DNA of 64,000 bases from Candidatus Phaeomarinobacter ectocarpi (GCF_000689395.1 NZ_HG966617.1:1768677-1832676); one strand, 5' to 3'; shown: positions 26,329 to 35,696, numbered from the stretch's first letter. A program made the numbers and translations. The notes: generated by a model not told the origin, from the letters alone.

Positions 26329-28887
26329 ATGCCCCAAATTCTAGCGACTCTCGCCACCAGCATAACCCGCTTCCCGGTTTTTACCCTTTTAGTGCTTATG
26401 CTTGGTACATTTGCGACAGGATTCTACGCGACCACTCAATTTCGTGTGAATACCGACCAATCCTCGCTCATCGCACCAAATTCAGAGTTTCAACAACGGT
26501 TTGACCGGTTTCGAGACGCGTTCCCGACCTACCGCCGCACAACGCTCGTCGTGGTGGAATCAGCCTCACGCTCCGCAGCCGCCAACGGGGCAGCCGACCT
26601 GGCCGAGGCTCTGGAAGCGCGCGAGGACCTCTTTCGATCCATATTCACCACAGCCGCCATGCCCTTCTTCAAACAGAACGGGCTTTTGTACCTCGACACC
26701 GAAGACCTCACATTACAGCTGGATGCGTTGGTACAGGCCCAGCCCGGCATTGCCATTGTCGCAAATGAAAAAGGGCTGGCTGGAACTCTGAGCTTGCTGC
26801 GTCAGGGATTAACGCAGGTTGATGAAACCGGACGGCTGAATCCCGCTTTGACGGCCCTGGCCGACGATTTGACCCGCGTCGCAAACACCGTTGCAGACGA
26901 TGAGGCCCCGCCTCTCAGATTCAATCTCGGCAGCCTGGGCAGCAACGATGCGCAATCAGCTATCGAGCTGATTTCAATTCAGATCCGCGAAGACACAGGC
27001 GACTTTCTATCCCCGCGTGCCAAGCTGGACGTGATCCGTGCAACCGCGGCTGACCTTGGCCTCACAGCTGAGAACGGCTTCACCATCAGACTGACAGGCA
27101 ACATCCCCTTGTCTGTCGATGAACTCTCACAGGTCCGCGAGAGCCTTGGGATCGCCGGCGCCCTGTCGCTGGTAATGCTGGCGGTGGTTCTGGGCCTGGG
27201 TGTCCGATCGGGTCGCATTGTGAGCGTGATGGTTCTGACGCTGGCCGTCGGCGGTGTCTGGTCCATGGCCTGGGCCATGTTCAGTGTCGGTGAGGTCAAC
27301 CTGCTATCGGCCAGCTTTGCGGTGCTTTTTGTTGGCCTGGGGATCGACTTCGCCATCCACTATGCGCTGCGCGCCCAGGAAGACGTGGAAAAGGGGATAG
27401 CCACCCGCCCGGCCCTTATCACTTCCGCACGCGATGTCGGACCCGCCATCGCACTGGGTGCTGTCACGTCCGCCATCGGCTTCCTGTCATTTCTGCCAAC
27501 CGACTACAAAGGGTTTGCGGATCTCGGCGTCATTGCCGGTGGCGGAATGGCCCTGGCATTCATTGCCGCCCTAACAGTCATTCCTGCCAGCCTTGGCAAA
27601 TTCGGCATTCCTGCCCATCGCAATGCTGGTGGAAGCTTTGCCAGAGTGACCAACCGGGTGTTTGCGATGAGCCAGACCCACGCACGCGGTATTACGCTGG
27701 CGGCCGTCGTCTGCGGCATCGCTGCTGCGGCAATCGCCACCAATGTCCGGTTTGATTTTTCAACCCTTGCCCTCAAGAACAGTCAGTCCGAGCCTATTCT
27801 CGCGCTTGCCGATCTGCAGGAACGCGGATTGGCCACCGACTATGCGGCCTATGTGATTGCACCATCTCTTGAGGCGTCCAAAGACACGGTCACAGCACTC
27901 AATACGCTGCCGACGATCGGAAGTGTACGAACCGCTGACAGCCTCATACCCGCGGATCAGGATGAGAAGCTTGGTCTGATAGAGGACACGGCATTCCTGT
28001 TCTTCCCACTCTTCAGCAGGATCAATGGGCCAGTTGCTGCCGTGCCGGATGATCTATCGTTCCAGTTACCCGATGACTTACATGAGGACGCACGAGCTAC
28101 ACTGGACGGCCTGACAACGGCACTTGCAGCACTCAAACCGACTCAACTGGAAGACCTGAACACGGCTCTCGCAGAACAGTTGACCCGCGACCTCACCCGG
28201 CTGACCGACATCTTCAATGCGGAACCTGTAACGTCGCTCGATCAAGTCCCTGCCCCCGTAAAGGGGCGATATCTGTCCGCAGACGGCCAGGCGTTGGTGA
28301 TCGGCTTGCCGAAAGGTGATGTGACCCGGACGGAAGACCTCCGCGCCTTTGTGGGTGACGTGAAATCTCTGTTTCCCGACAGCACCGGCCGCGCCGTTGT
28401 CGAGGCAACCGTTGGCGACATTGTCGTCAACGCATTCGTGACAGCACTGGTCATTGCTCTGTGTGCGGTGACCCTGGTCGTTTTGATGGCCACTGGAAGC
28501 TTCAAGGATACGGCGCTGATCCTCATGCCCCTCCTGCTTGCGGCAGTAGCCACCGCCGCAACCGGCGTCCTCATCGACATGCCTTTCAACCAGGCCAACA
28601 TCATCGTCCTGCCCCTGATCATGGGGCTGGGTGTGGACAATGGCATCCACGTGTTGATGCGCTATCGCAAGGATGGCTCGCTGGAGCGCCTTTTGAAGTC
28701 GTCAACTCCACGAGCCATCGTCCTCAGCACACTGACAACCATCGGTGCCTTCGGCGCGCTGAGCGTATCGGTACATGCCGGGACAGCAAGCATGGGCATA
28801 TTGCTGACCATCGCCATGCTCTACCTGTTGATTGCAACGGTCTTTGTTCTGCCCGCACTGCTCAGCCTGACGGCCAAAAGACGTTAG
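26329..28887 (+). CDS. hpnN: Hopanoid RND-family transporter HpnN
   Basis: HpnN is an inner-membrane RND/MMPL-type exporter needed to place hopanoids in the outer membrane. In 852 residues there are two halves: a first membrane helix (about 14-34), a large periplasmic loop, a bundle of helices around residues 275-430, a second periplasmic loop, and a second bundle near 700-848. Typical RND motifs include VGLGIDFAIHYALR and LIMGLGVDNGIHVLMRYR, the two helix-4 Asp regions that carry proton flow. No membrane-fusion protein is encoded beside it. Its stop overlaps that of the convergent MFS gene by 4 bp. Confidence 0.95.
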   Translation: MPQILATLATSITRFPVFTLLVLMLGTFATGFYATTQFRVNTDQSSLIAPNSEFQQRFDRFRDAFPTYRRTTLVVVESASRSAAANGAADLAEALEAREDLFRSIFTTAAMPFFKQNGLLYLDTEDLTLQLDALVQAQPGIAIVANEKGLAGTLSLLRQGLTQVDETGRLNPALTALADDLTRVANTVADDEAPPLRFNLGSLGSNDAQSAIELISIQIREDTGDFLSPRAKLDVIRATAADLGLTAENGFTIRLTGNIPLSVDELSQVRESLGIAGALSLVMLAVVLGLGVRSGRIVSVMVLTLAVGGVWSMAWAMFSVGEVNLLSASFAVLFVGLGIDFAIHYALRAQEDVEKGIATRPALITSARDVGPAIALGAVTSAIGFLSFLPTDYKGFADLGVIAGGGMALAFIAALTVIPASLGKFGIPAHRNAGGSFARVTNRVFAMSQTHARGITLAAVVCGIAAAAIATNVRFDFSTLALKNSQSEPILALADLQERGLATDYAAYVIAPSLEASKDTVTALNTLPTIGSVRTADSLIPADQDEKLGLIEDTAFLFFPLFSRINGPVAAVPDDLSFQLPDDLHEDARATLDGLTTALAALKPTQLEDLNTALAEQLTRDLTRLTDIFNAEPVTSLDQVPAPVKGRYLSADGQALVIGLPKGDVTRTEDLRAFVGDVKSLFPDSTGRAVVEATVGDIVVNAFVTALVIALCAVTLVVLMATGSFKDTALILMPLLLAAVATAATGVLIDMPFNQANIIVLPLIMGLGVDNGIHVLMRYRKDGSLERLLKSSTPRAIVLSTLTTIGAFGALSVSVHAGTASMGILLTIAMLYLLIATVFVLPALLSLTAKRR

Positions 28888-30143
28888 ACCGGTTTCGCGG
28901 TATCTTCTGCCTCGTCTTTTTTCTCACCACGCGGGTCCAGCACGGCAGCTTCTGGTGACGTCGGTCGTGCAAATCCCACGAAGTCGTCCTTGTCTGCGTC
29001 GGGCACCGCATCGCGCTGGCTCATCCTGTAAAAGGCAAAGGCTGCGAGTGCGCCGTGCATGGCGGCAGTGAAGGCGAAGACACCAGACGACGTCATGACC
29101 ATGGACAAGACCGCTGACACCAACGGACCAACGGCCGCCCCCACACCAAACAGGACCAGCAAGCCGCCGGAGACCATTATAAAGTCCGAGGATTGCGCAT
29201 GGTCGTTCGCATGGGCCACAGAAAGCCCATAGAGCGAAAACGCAGCAACGCCAAAGAGCGAAACAAGCCCCAGGGTTATGACGCCGGGCGCACCGAAAAA
29301 AACAATCGCCAGACCGGCAACTGATCCCAAGGCCCCAACGCTGCCAATCACAATACGGCGGTCAATCTGATCCGAAAGTTTGCCAAACGGCCACTGGGCC
29401 AAGGCCCCGGCGACAAGAGCAAGGCTCATGAACAGCGCGACCCCGGATGTATCAAACCCGGTTTCCTGGGCATAGACGGGCCCAAGCGTCCCGAAGCTGC
29501 CATTGGCCATGCCCACCATAAAGGCTCCGGCCGCACCAACAGGAGACAGATTGAAAAGGTGCTTCAGGTTGAGCTCAACACGCGCAGGGACCTCCGGCGC
29601 TGGTATTTTGGTGAGCGAGGTTGGGATCAAGGCCAGAGTGAACAGGATGGCAGAGACCGCAAACATGTTGAGCATCATTGGATCAAACGCCACCAATGAC
29701 ATCTGGCCGCTTGTCACCGCGAACAGATACACGATCATGTAAACCGAAAAAACGCTGCCCCGGGTCTCATTGCTGACACGCGAATTGAGCCAGCTTTCAA
29801 TAATCATGGCCGCGCCTGCGATCGAGAATCCCGCCGCGAATCGCAGGACGAACCAAACCTCCGCGTAAACCAGCAATCCGTGCAGCAGAATGCCGACAGC
29901 CGCAATGGACGCCACCACCCCATATGTCCTGATATGCCCCACTCTGCGCAGAGAAACAGGTATCAGGTAGCACCCGGCAATGAAGCCCACCGCATAGGCA
30001 GTGCCAAACAGGCCGATTGTCAGCGGCGAAAAGCCTTCCAGTCCCGCTCTCACCGGCACAAGAATGCCCTGCTGCCCCGCCCCCATATACATAAGCAGGG
30101 TCGTGAACAGCAGCACTGAGACGGGCAGAAACGTATTTTTCAC
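28884..30143 (-). CDS. MFS transporter (YcaD-like)
   Basis: This is a twelve-helix major facilitator of 419 residues, starting at GTG 30143 (VKNTFLPVSVLL). The longer frame to 30215 adds a soluble, low-quality N-terminus. The first helices show LFGTAYAVGFIAGCYLIPVSLRR, the family's loop 2-3 region. The second half repeats the pattern with FGKLSDQIDRR. The C-terminus has an acidic, Lys-rich cytoplasmic tail. The closest recollection is the YcaD/cyanate-type subgroup; the substrate is unknown. It is divergent from lutABC, so transport of a carboxylate for that operon is possible but unsupported. Confidence 0.8.
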   Translation of the reverse strand: MKNTFLPVSVLLFTTLLMYMGAGQQGILVPVRAGLEGFSPLTIGLFGTAYAVGFIAGCYLIPVSLRRVGHIRTYGVVASIAAVGILLHGLLVYAEVWFVLRFAAGFSIAGAAMIIESWLNSRVSNETRGSVFSVYMIVYLFAVTSGQMSLVAFDPMMLNMFAVSAILFTLALIPTSLTKIPAPEVPARVELNLKHLFNLSPVGAAGAFMVGMANGSFGTLGPVYAQETGFDTSGVALFMSLALVAGALAQWPFGKLSDQIDRRIVIGSVGALGSVAGLAIVFFGAPGVITLGLVSLFGVAAFSLYGLSVAHANDHAQSSDFIMVSGGLLVLFGVGAAVGPLVSAVLSMVMTSSGVFAFTAAMHGALAAFAFYRMSQRDAVPDADKDDFVGFARPTSPEAAVLDPRGEKKDEAEDTAKPV

Positions 30144-30256
30144 GGTGGGAAATCCTGAAACCCGGGAACATGGTCCCGTTTGGACTGCGAATGGCAATTG
30201 CGCTTTAGCGGCCAAGCGCGGTCTAATGGCAAAAATGCCTCATGGGAACATCCTGG

Positions 30257-31021
30257 ATGACCGAAAACTCGTCGACCAACGGAAAGAGGATAGGCCTCTT
30301 TGCAACCTGTCTTGTCAATACCATGCGCCCAAGTGTGGGCTTTGCCTCGCTCAAGCTTCTTGAGGACGCGGGCTTTGACGTCAGCGTACCCGGGGACCAG
30401 ACCTGCTGCGGCCAGCCCAACTACAATTCAGGCGACCGGGAAAGTGCCCGAGATTTCGCCAGAGGCTTCATCCGCCAGTTCAGAGACTTTGACTATGTGG
30501 TCGTCCCGTCAGGGTCCTGCGCTGCCATGGCCAAGGTCCACTACCCGCAGCTGTTTGATGACACCGACCCGGAGAAAGCCGACATTGATGCCATCGCAGC
30601 CAAAACATATGAGCTGGTCTCATTCCTGACCGACGTGGCCGGGCTGACATCCATCGAAGGCCAGAACACCACCACCGTCACATACCACGATGCCTGCTCA
30701 GGCCTGCGTGAACTCAAGATCAAACAACAGCCGCGCGCCTTGCTGTCGAGCATTGAAGGGCTTGAGGTCAAGGAAATGGAAGACGCGGAAGTCTGCTGCG
30801 GGTTCGGCGGGCTCTTCTGCGTCAAATACCCGGACGTGTCCGGCGAGATGGTGCGCAAAAAATCTGACGAGATTGTCAAAACCGAAGCCGACGCCATCGT
30901 GACCGGCGACGTGGGCTGCCTGCTGAACATGGAGGGCGCCCTCTCCAGACGTGGCGAACGCACCCGCGCCTACCACGTGGCGGAAGTACTTGCGGGCCTT
31001 GATACGGAGGACCCCTCCTGA
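30257..31021 (+). CDS. lutA: Lactate utilisation protein LutA (Fe-S, CCG domain)
   Basis: LutA (LldE/YkgE) is the CCG-domain subunit of the three-part iron-sulfur L-lactate dehydrogenase LutABC. The protein shows the two CCG-type cluster motifs TCCGQPNYNSG and VCCGFGGLFCVKYPDVSG, plus HDACSGLREL. The start could be ATG 30242 or 30257; I prefer 30257 (254 residues), which has GGGAA about 9 nt upstream. It shares TGATG with lutB, so the subunits are translated in coupled fashion. Confidence 0.92.
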   Translation: MTENSSTNGKRIGLFATCLVNTMRPSVGFASLKLLEDAGFDVSVPGDQTCCGQPNYNSGDRESARDFARGFIRQFRDFDYVVVPSGSCAAMAKVHYPQLFDDTDPEKADIDAIAAKTYELVSFLTDVAGLTSIEGQNTTTVTYHDACSGLRELKIKQQPRALLSSIEGLEVKEMEDAEVCCGFGGLFCVKYPDVSGEMVRKKSDEIVKTEADAIVTGDVGCLLNMEGALSRRGERTRAYHVAEVLAGLDTEDPS

Positions 31022-32451
31022 TGCATGTCACCTCCAAGGATTTTGACGAAAAAGCCCGCGCCGCGATTGCGGATGATCAACTGCAGATGGGCCTGTTTGT
31101 CTTCGGCAAGATATTCCCGCTGATGCGGGATGCGAAGGCGGCGGAACTTCCCGAGTTTGAGGGCCTTCGCGATTCAGCGCGGGACATCAAGACCAACGTG
31201 CTTGAGAACTTGGGCACCTATCTCGATGCCTTTGAGGCCCGGGTGGAAGAAGCCGGGGGTCGCATTCACTGGGCCCGCACCGCCGAGGAAGCAAACGCGA
31301 TAGTTGAGCGGCTGTGCGAAGAAGTCGGCGCCAAGGACATCATCAAGTCCAAATCCATGGTGACAGAAGAGCTGGAGCTCAATGATCACCTCATCGGCAA
31401 GGGCTACAACGTCGTTGAAACGGATCTGGGTGAGTACATAATCCAGCTGCGCAATGAAAAACCGTTCCACATTGTGGGACCGGCACTGCATCTCAACGCG
31501 GGCCAGGTGTCTGACACTTTCTATGAAGCCCACAAAAAGCACGGCCGCACGGAAAGGGTGGAAGACAAAGTCAAGCTGGTGGAAGAAGCCCGCATCGTAC
31601 TCCGCGAGCGTTTCAAGAATGCCGATGTGGGCATCACCGGTGCCAACTTCCTGGTAGCGGAAACCGGCCAGATCGTTCTTGTGACCAACGAAGGCAACGC
31701 GGACCTGACGGCGACCCTGCCCAAACGGCACATCGTCGTGACAGGCATCGAGAAGATCGTGCCGACCCTTGATGACTTGTCTGTGTTCCTGCGCATTCTC
31801 GCACGCTCCGCCACGGGGCAAGATACATCCAACTATGTGTCCCTGTATTCAGGTCCCCGCCGCGCCCGCGATGCAGACGGGCCGGAGAGCTTTGACATCG
31901 TGCTGGTCGACAATGGCCGCACGGACATGCTCGGCACACCAGTGGAAGAGATGCTCCGCTGTATCCGCTGCGGCGCCTGCCTCAACTCCTGCCCGGTCTT
32001 CTCAACCGTTGGCGGACAGACCTATGGCTCCGTCTATTCCGGCCCCATGGGGGCCGTATGGACACCAGCCCTGGCCAGCGTTTCCAGTGCAGCCAAACTG
32101 CCCAATGCCTCCAGCTTTTGTGGCAAATGCGAGGAAGTATGCCCGGTGCGCATTCCCCTCCCCTCCATGATGCGCCATTGGCGCGAGAAGGAATTTGAGG
32201 CGCATCTCACCCCCTCCGGTCAACGCTGGGGCCTTGGCATGTGGGCGTGGCTGGGCAAACGCCCCTCGCTCTACCGCGCCGCCACCAATCTGGCCGGCAT
32301 AGGACTGCGCCTGATCTCCAAAGGCCGGGGCGGCAGGCGTCTGGCCACATGGTTGCCTTTCATTGGACAGGGCTGGACACAGTCGCGGGACCTTGCCGTC
32401 CCTTCAGAGCCCACATTCCTTAGTCAGTACAAGGAGGGCCGCCGCCGATGA
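31021..32451 (+). CDS. lutB: Lactate utilisation iron-sulfur protein LutB
   Basis: LutB (LldF) is the large electron-transfer subunit of the LutABC lactate oxidase. The 476-residue protein has an N-terminal LUD domain, including SKSMVTEELELND and an NEGNAD stretch. Two ferredoxin-type 4Fe-4S motifs follow, CIRCGACLNSCPVF and CGKCEEVCPVRIPL, near residues 315-390. The C-terminus is a helical region typical of the family. Start and stop overlap both neighbours (TGATG with lutA, ATGA with lutC). Confidence 0.95.
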   Translation: MHVTSKDFDEKARAAIADDQLQMGLFVFGKIFPLMRDAKAAELPEFEGLRDSARDIKTNVLENLGTYLDAFEARVEEAGGRIHWARTAEEANAIVERLCEEVGAKDIIKSKSMVTEELELNDHLIGKGYNVVETDLGEYIIQLRNEKPFHIVGPALHLNAGQVSDTFYEAHKKHGRTERVEDKVKLVEEARIVLRERFKNADVGITGANFLVAETGQIVLVTNEGNADLTATLPKRHIVVTGIEKIVPTLDDLSVFLRILARSATGQDTSNYVSLYSGPRRARDADGPESFDIVLVDNGRTDMLGTPVEEMLRCIRCGACLNSCPVFSTVGGQTYGSVYSGPMGAVWTPALASVSSAAKLPNASSFCGKCEEVCPVRIPLPSMMRHWREKEFEAHLTPSGQRWGLGMWAWLGKRPSLYRAATNLAGIGLRLISKGRGGRRLATWLPFIGQGWTQSRDLAVPSEPTFLSQYKEGRRR

Positions 32452-33128
32452 GTGACGCAAGAAGCGCGATCTTCGCCAAGATCAAGGCGGCTGACACGAA
32501 ACGCGGCAACGCCTCCCCTACCGCAGCAAAAACACGGCTGGAAACGCCACCGCCCCAACTGGTGCCCGCCATGGGCAAACCGGCCGCGGCGGACGCCCGC
32601 GACCTCTTCATCACCAAGGCCATCGAACTTGGCTGCACTGTTGCGGACTGCCCGTCATTTGAGGACGTTCCAGCAAAAGTCACAGCCTATCTGACTGAAC
32701 AGGACAGTCCGTTGCAGGTCATGCTGCCAATGGACGAAGACCTGTCCTCCCTCAGTTGGCTGGAAGCCGGATTGACTGTTTCTGTCGAAACCAGTGCCCA
32801 GGCCCTTGATGGCACCACGTCGGTTACCCGCGCGATTGCCGGCGTGGCCGAGACGGGCGCTGTGGCGGTTACGTCCGGGGCAAAATATCCGGTCAGCCTG
32901 GGCCTTCTCCCGGACAGGCACATATTTGTGCTCAGGGTAGATGAAATTGCCGGTGGCTACGAAGACGTGTGGCGTCTGGCACGAGAGGCCAAGGACAATC
33001 AGGGCGTGGCCCGCGCCGTCAATCTCATCGGTGGGCCCTCCCGGACAGGCGACATCGAGGCAACGCTGGTCATGGGCGCCCATGGTCCGCGCACGGTGCA
33101 CATCATCCTGATCGGGTCAGCCAACTAA
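32448..33128 (+). CDS. lutC: Lactate utilisation protein LutC
   Basis: LutC (LldG) is the third subunit of the lactate-oxidising complex. The 226-residue LUD-domain protein ends with the family's conserved segment GGPSRTGDIEATLVMGAHGPR. An AAGGAGGG box precedes the ATG, which overlaps the lutB stop. A strong terminator follows 47 bp downstream. No GntR-type LutR regulator is encoded adjacent to the operon. Confidence 0.92.
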   Translation: MSDARSAIFAKIKAADTKRGNASPTAAKTRLETPPPQLVPAMGKPAAADARDLFITKAIELGCTVADCPSFEDVPAKVTAYLTEQDSPLQVMLPMDEDLSSLSWLEAGLTVSVETSAQALDGTTSVTRAIAGVAETGAVAVTSGAKYPVSLGLLPDRHIFVLRVDEIAGGYEDVWRLAREAKDNQGVARAVNLIGGPSRTGDIEATLVMGAHGPRTVHIILIGSAN

Positions 33129-33174
33129 TCCACAACGTCGCCTGTGACTGCGAGAATGCGCGACCGCAAAAAGG

Positions 33175-33211
33175 AAAAGCCTGCCTGATTTGAATCATCA
33201 GGCAGGCTTTT
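33175..33211. terminator. Bidirectional intrinsic terminator between lutC and COQ4-like gene
   Basis: A perfect 15-bp inverted repeat (arms 33175-33189 and 33197-33211, core AGCCTGCCTGAT) with a 7-nt loop is bounded by AAAA on the left and TTTT on the right. It therefore ends transcription of lutABC on the plus strand and of the COQ4-like gene on the minus strand. Confidence 0.9.
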
Positions 33212-33235
33212 CAATGTGTAGCGATGAAACCGTAT

Positions 33236-34000
33236 CTAGGCGGCAGCGGCCTCAGCCTGTTGGGCCGCCGCAAGATGATCCCGGAACACTTCACGATAGG
33301 TCTCTGGCTTGGTGACACCAAGCTGCTTGCGCACATTGTCGAGCGGCGCCGACAACAGACCTTCCCAGTCTTCCCCGGCCCACCATGTGGCCCGGCGGCC
33401 GTGCCGGTAGCCTTCCCAGATGGCTTTCCAGATGCGCTTGTCACCGGATTCTCGCACGCCACCGCGCGCGCCGAAATAAATGATCATCGCGATGCCGATA
33501 TTGCCAAGCTGCGCGTAGGAGAAAGCCAGCAGCGACAGTTCGCCAAGGCCGTCGCGGCCATAGCCGGTGGTGACATGCCAAAGGTCGTGCATGTCGCGGG
33601 TCCGGTTGCTGTAGAGCTCCTGGTCCGCCGTGTGGAAGTAGCGACCGCCTTCTTCGCTGGCATCCGCCAGACCATCAGCCGACAGGTTTTCGCGCTCGAC
33701 GAAGGCAAGGTATTCCCGACCAAGGGATCCCTCAGGCATCGCACGCAGGGCATCACGATCATTGAGCCGGTCTGCAAGGCTCTCGCGGTTTGCCAGAACA
33801 CGACGGCCAACGGATGTCTTGCAGAAACGCTTGAACGACTTTGCCCGCGACGGTCCGCTCATGGCTTTGATGATCCGGAACACCTGCGCGGTGTCTTCCG
33901 GGTTCTGCATCAGCTCACGAATGGCATGCATGGCAGCGCGCGGCTGATACCAAGCGCTATCTTTGATTTCTGGTGCTTCGCTCTTGGACACGGTTTCCAT
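33236..34000 (-). CDS. COQ4-family ubiquinone biosynthesis protein
   Basis: This is a 254-residue protein of the COQ4 family. In eukaryotes COQ4 is needed for coenzyme Q assembly and recently has been linked to C1 decarboxylation/hydroxylation of the quinone head group. The metal-binding signature HDxxH(x11)E is seen as MHDLWHVTTGYGRDGLGE around residue 138. The start ATG 34000 (METVSKSE) has GGGAGGAG 8 nt upstream, better than the longer TTG version. It lies 90 bp downstream of a TetR-SDR pair on the same strand. Bacterial COQ4 homologues are known in alphaproteobacteria, but their role is unclear. Confidence 0.88.
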   Translation of the reverse strand: METVSKSEAPEIKDSAWYQPRAAMHAIRELMQNPEDTAQVFRIIKAMSGPSRAKSFKRFCKTSVGRRVLANRESLADRLNDRDALRAMPEGSLGREYLAFVERENLSADGLADASEEGGRYFHTADQELYSNRTRDMHDLWHVTTGYGRDGLGELSLLAFSYAQLGNIGIAMIIYFGARGGVRESGDKRIWKAIWEGYRHGRRATWWAGEDWEGLLSAPLDNVRKQLGVTKPETYREVFRDHLAAAQQAEAAAA

Positions 34001-34090
34001 GGCGGCTGCTCCTCCCGACAATTATGTAAGTAAGGTGGTATTCCTTACGGACGTCTGCAAGACTTTTGTTCACTTCGGCCCAAAACCCGC

Positions 34091-34996
34091 CTAATTCAGC
34101 GATTCCTGGATGGCTGCAGATGCGGCCAATTGGCGTTCCTTGATCTCCGGATCGACATTCTTGATCGCTTCACTGTCGCCAATGGAGTCGAAATCATCCG
34201 CCATCCGCTCAAACCGGGCGGCAGCGCTGTCCTTGAACTCGGGATGGGTGAACGCATAGAGGCGGTTTTCGAGAATGCATTCGACGACCCGCTCACCGAC
34301 TGCTTCAGCCGGGATACCCGCAGCCACCGCATCGCCGGCCTGCGCAATCGCATCCTGATCGGGCTCACCCTCTTCGCCATATTTCTCAGAGCGCGTGCGC
34401 CGTGAATTGCCGATCTGTGTGGCCACAAATCCCGGACACAGAACCGACACACCGATGCCGAACGGCTCAAGTTCCATGCTGAGATCTTCAGACATTCCCA
34501 CAACTGCGTATTTAGTTGCGGTGTACGGACCAAAACCGGGGATCGGCACAATGCCAGCCATGGAGGCCGTGTTGACCACGTGACCGCCTTCACCGTGTTC
34601 CTTGATGAGCGGTACGAAGGCTTCAATGCCCCAGACAACACCCTTGAGGTTGACGTCGATCGACCATTCCCAATCCGATGGCGTCACCTCTTCCATGGGG
34701 CCGCCCGCACCAATGCCTGCATTGTTGCAAACGATGTGAACTTTGCCGAAGCGCTCAACTGTCTTTTTGGCCGCATCGCGCATGGCGTCGCGGTCGGATA
34801 CGTCAAGCAGAACACCGTCTACCTGTGTGTTGGTTTTGGACAGAAGCTCAATGGCCTCCTTGAGGGGGCCTTCTTCAATGTCTGCCAGCATGACATTGGC
34901 ACCGCGCGCGCCGAAGCTTTTTGCCATGGCCAGGCCGATGCCGCTGGCACCGCCTGTGATGAAGGCGGTTTTGCCAGCCAGATCATTGATGGGCAT
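34091..34996 (-). CDS. Short-chain dehydrogenase/reductase
   Basis: This 301-residue classical SDR begins with a Rossmann cofactor motif (TGGASGIG) and shows NNAGIG, the catalytic Ser in NTASMAG, and YTATK (Tyr-x-x-x-Lys). An acidic Asp in MLADIEEG after the second strand favours NAD over NADP. A C-terminal extension of about 50 residues is longer than the classical core. The substrate cannot be told. It starts 3 bp after a TetR regulator gene, so the two form an operon, and the regulator probably controls this enzyme. Confidence 0.88.
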   Translation of the reverse strand: MPINDLAGKTAFITGGASGIGLAMAKSFGARGANVMLADIEEGPLKEAIELLSKTNTQVDGVLLDVSDRDAMRDAAKKTVERFGKVHIVCNNAGIGAGGPMEEVTPSDWEWSIDVNLKGVVWGIEAFVPLIKEHGEGGHVVNTASMAGIVPIPGFGPYTATKYAVVGMSEDLSMELEPFGIGVSVLCPGFVATQIGNSRRTRSEKYGEEGEPDQDAIAQAGDAVAAGIPAEAVGERVVECILENRLYAFTHPEFKDSAAARFERMADDFDSIGDSEAIKNVDPEIKERQLAASAAIQESLN

Positions 34997-34999
34997 TGC

Positions 35000-35650
35000 T
35001 TATGTTTCCTCGTTTTTTGTAAGCCCGAGACCGGCAGCGAGAAAGGCCATCAATGCATCGAGCGGTTCTTGTTCTGTTGTTTCCTTGCCGGCGGCGTATT
35101 CACCTGCCTGGCGAATGATCCCTGGGATCGCGTAGCCAATGAAGCCGGCATCCACATGCGGAGCAATTTTGCCTTCGGCCTTCCAGCCAGCCAGCATTTC
35201 GCCCCACATGATGCCCCAGCGGCCCATGAGGATGGACCCACCCTCGCCGCCGTCAATGACGCTCATGTCGGTCAGTGCCGCAGCCAGAAGGCCGGGATGG
35301 GCTCTCGAAAACTCGTAAGTCAGGCGAATGGATTCGCGGATCGCCTCATAGGGGGTCAGCTCTTCGCCCGCGTGACTCTCCACATAGGCATCCAGCGATT
35401 CCGCGGCCGCTTCGGCAAAGGCGAGGAAGCACGCCTGCTTGTCCTTGAAATGCAGATAGAACGTGCCGTGACCGACACCTGCAGCCTTTGAGATGTCCTG
35501 TGGCCGCGTCGCATGGAAGCCCTTGCTGACGAACAGCTCCTGGGCTGCTGCCAGCAACCGCCCGCGCGTATCGCCGCGTTGCTGCGGCTTGCGTCCTGCG
35601 CCGTCATCGGTCCCGCTCTCGAGGTCGGCCACTGTTGTTGCGTTAGTCAT
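35000..35650 (-). CDS. TetR-family transcriptional regulator
   Basis: This 216-residue repressor-type protein has an N-terminal helix-turn-helix (about residues 28-75: RGRLLAAAQELFVSKGFHAT, then DISKAAGVGHGTFYLHFKDK), the TetR signature. The C-terminal two thirds should be the ligand-binding helical domain. The first 24 residues are unstructured. The palindrome at 35671-35683, 21 bp before its start, is a likely autoregulatory operator. It precedes the SDR gene by 3 bp. Confidence 0.9.
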   Translation of the reverse strand: MTNATTVADLESGTDDGAGRKPQQRGDTRGRLLAAAQELFVSKGFHATRPQDISKAAGVGHGTFYLHFKDKQACFLAFAEAAAESLDAYVESHAGEELTPYEAIRESIRLTYEFSRAHPGLLAAALTDMSVIDGGEGGSILMGRWGIMWGEMLAGWKAEGKIAPHVDAGFIGYAIPGIIRQAGEYAAGKETTEQEPLDALMAFLAAGLGLTKNEET

Positions 35651-35670
35651 CGTTCGAGTCTCACCGGTCC

Positions 35671-35683
35671 TGACAAATTGTCA
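35671..35683. promoter_or_regulatory. Putative TetR operator
   Basis: The 13-bp perfect palindrome TGACAAATTGTCA lies 21-33 bp upstream of the TetR start codon, where it would overlap the promoter or transcript start. Size and placement fit an autorepressed TetR-SDR operon. Binding is inferred. Confidence 0.45.
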
Positions 35684-35696
35684 ATTCAAAAAGAAA

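Noticed and set aside
30144..30215. 24-residue extension of the MFS transporter next to lutA
   Set aside because: The extra residues are polar and unlike MFS N-termini; GTG 30143 puts helix 1 at the expected place.
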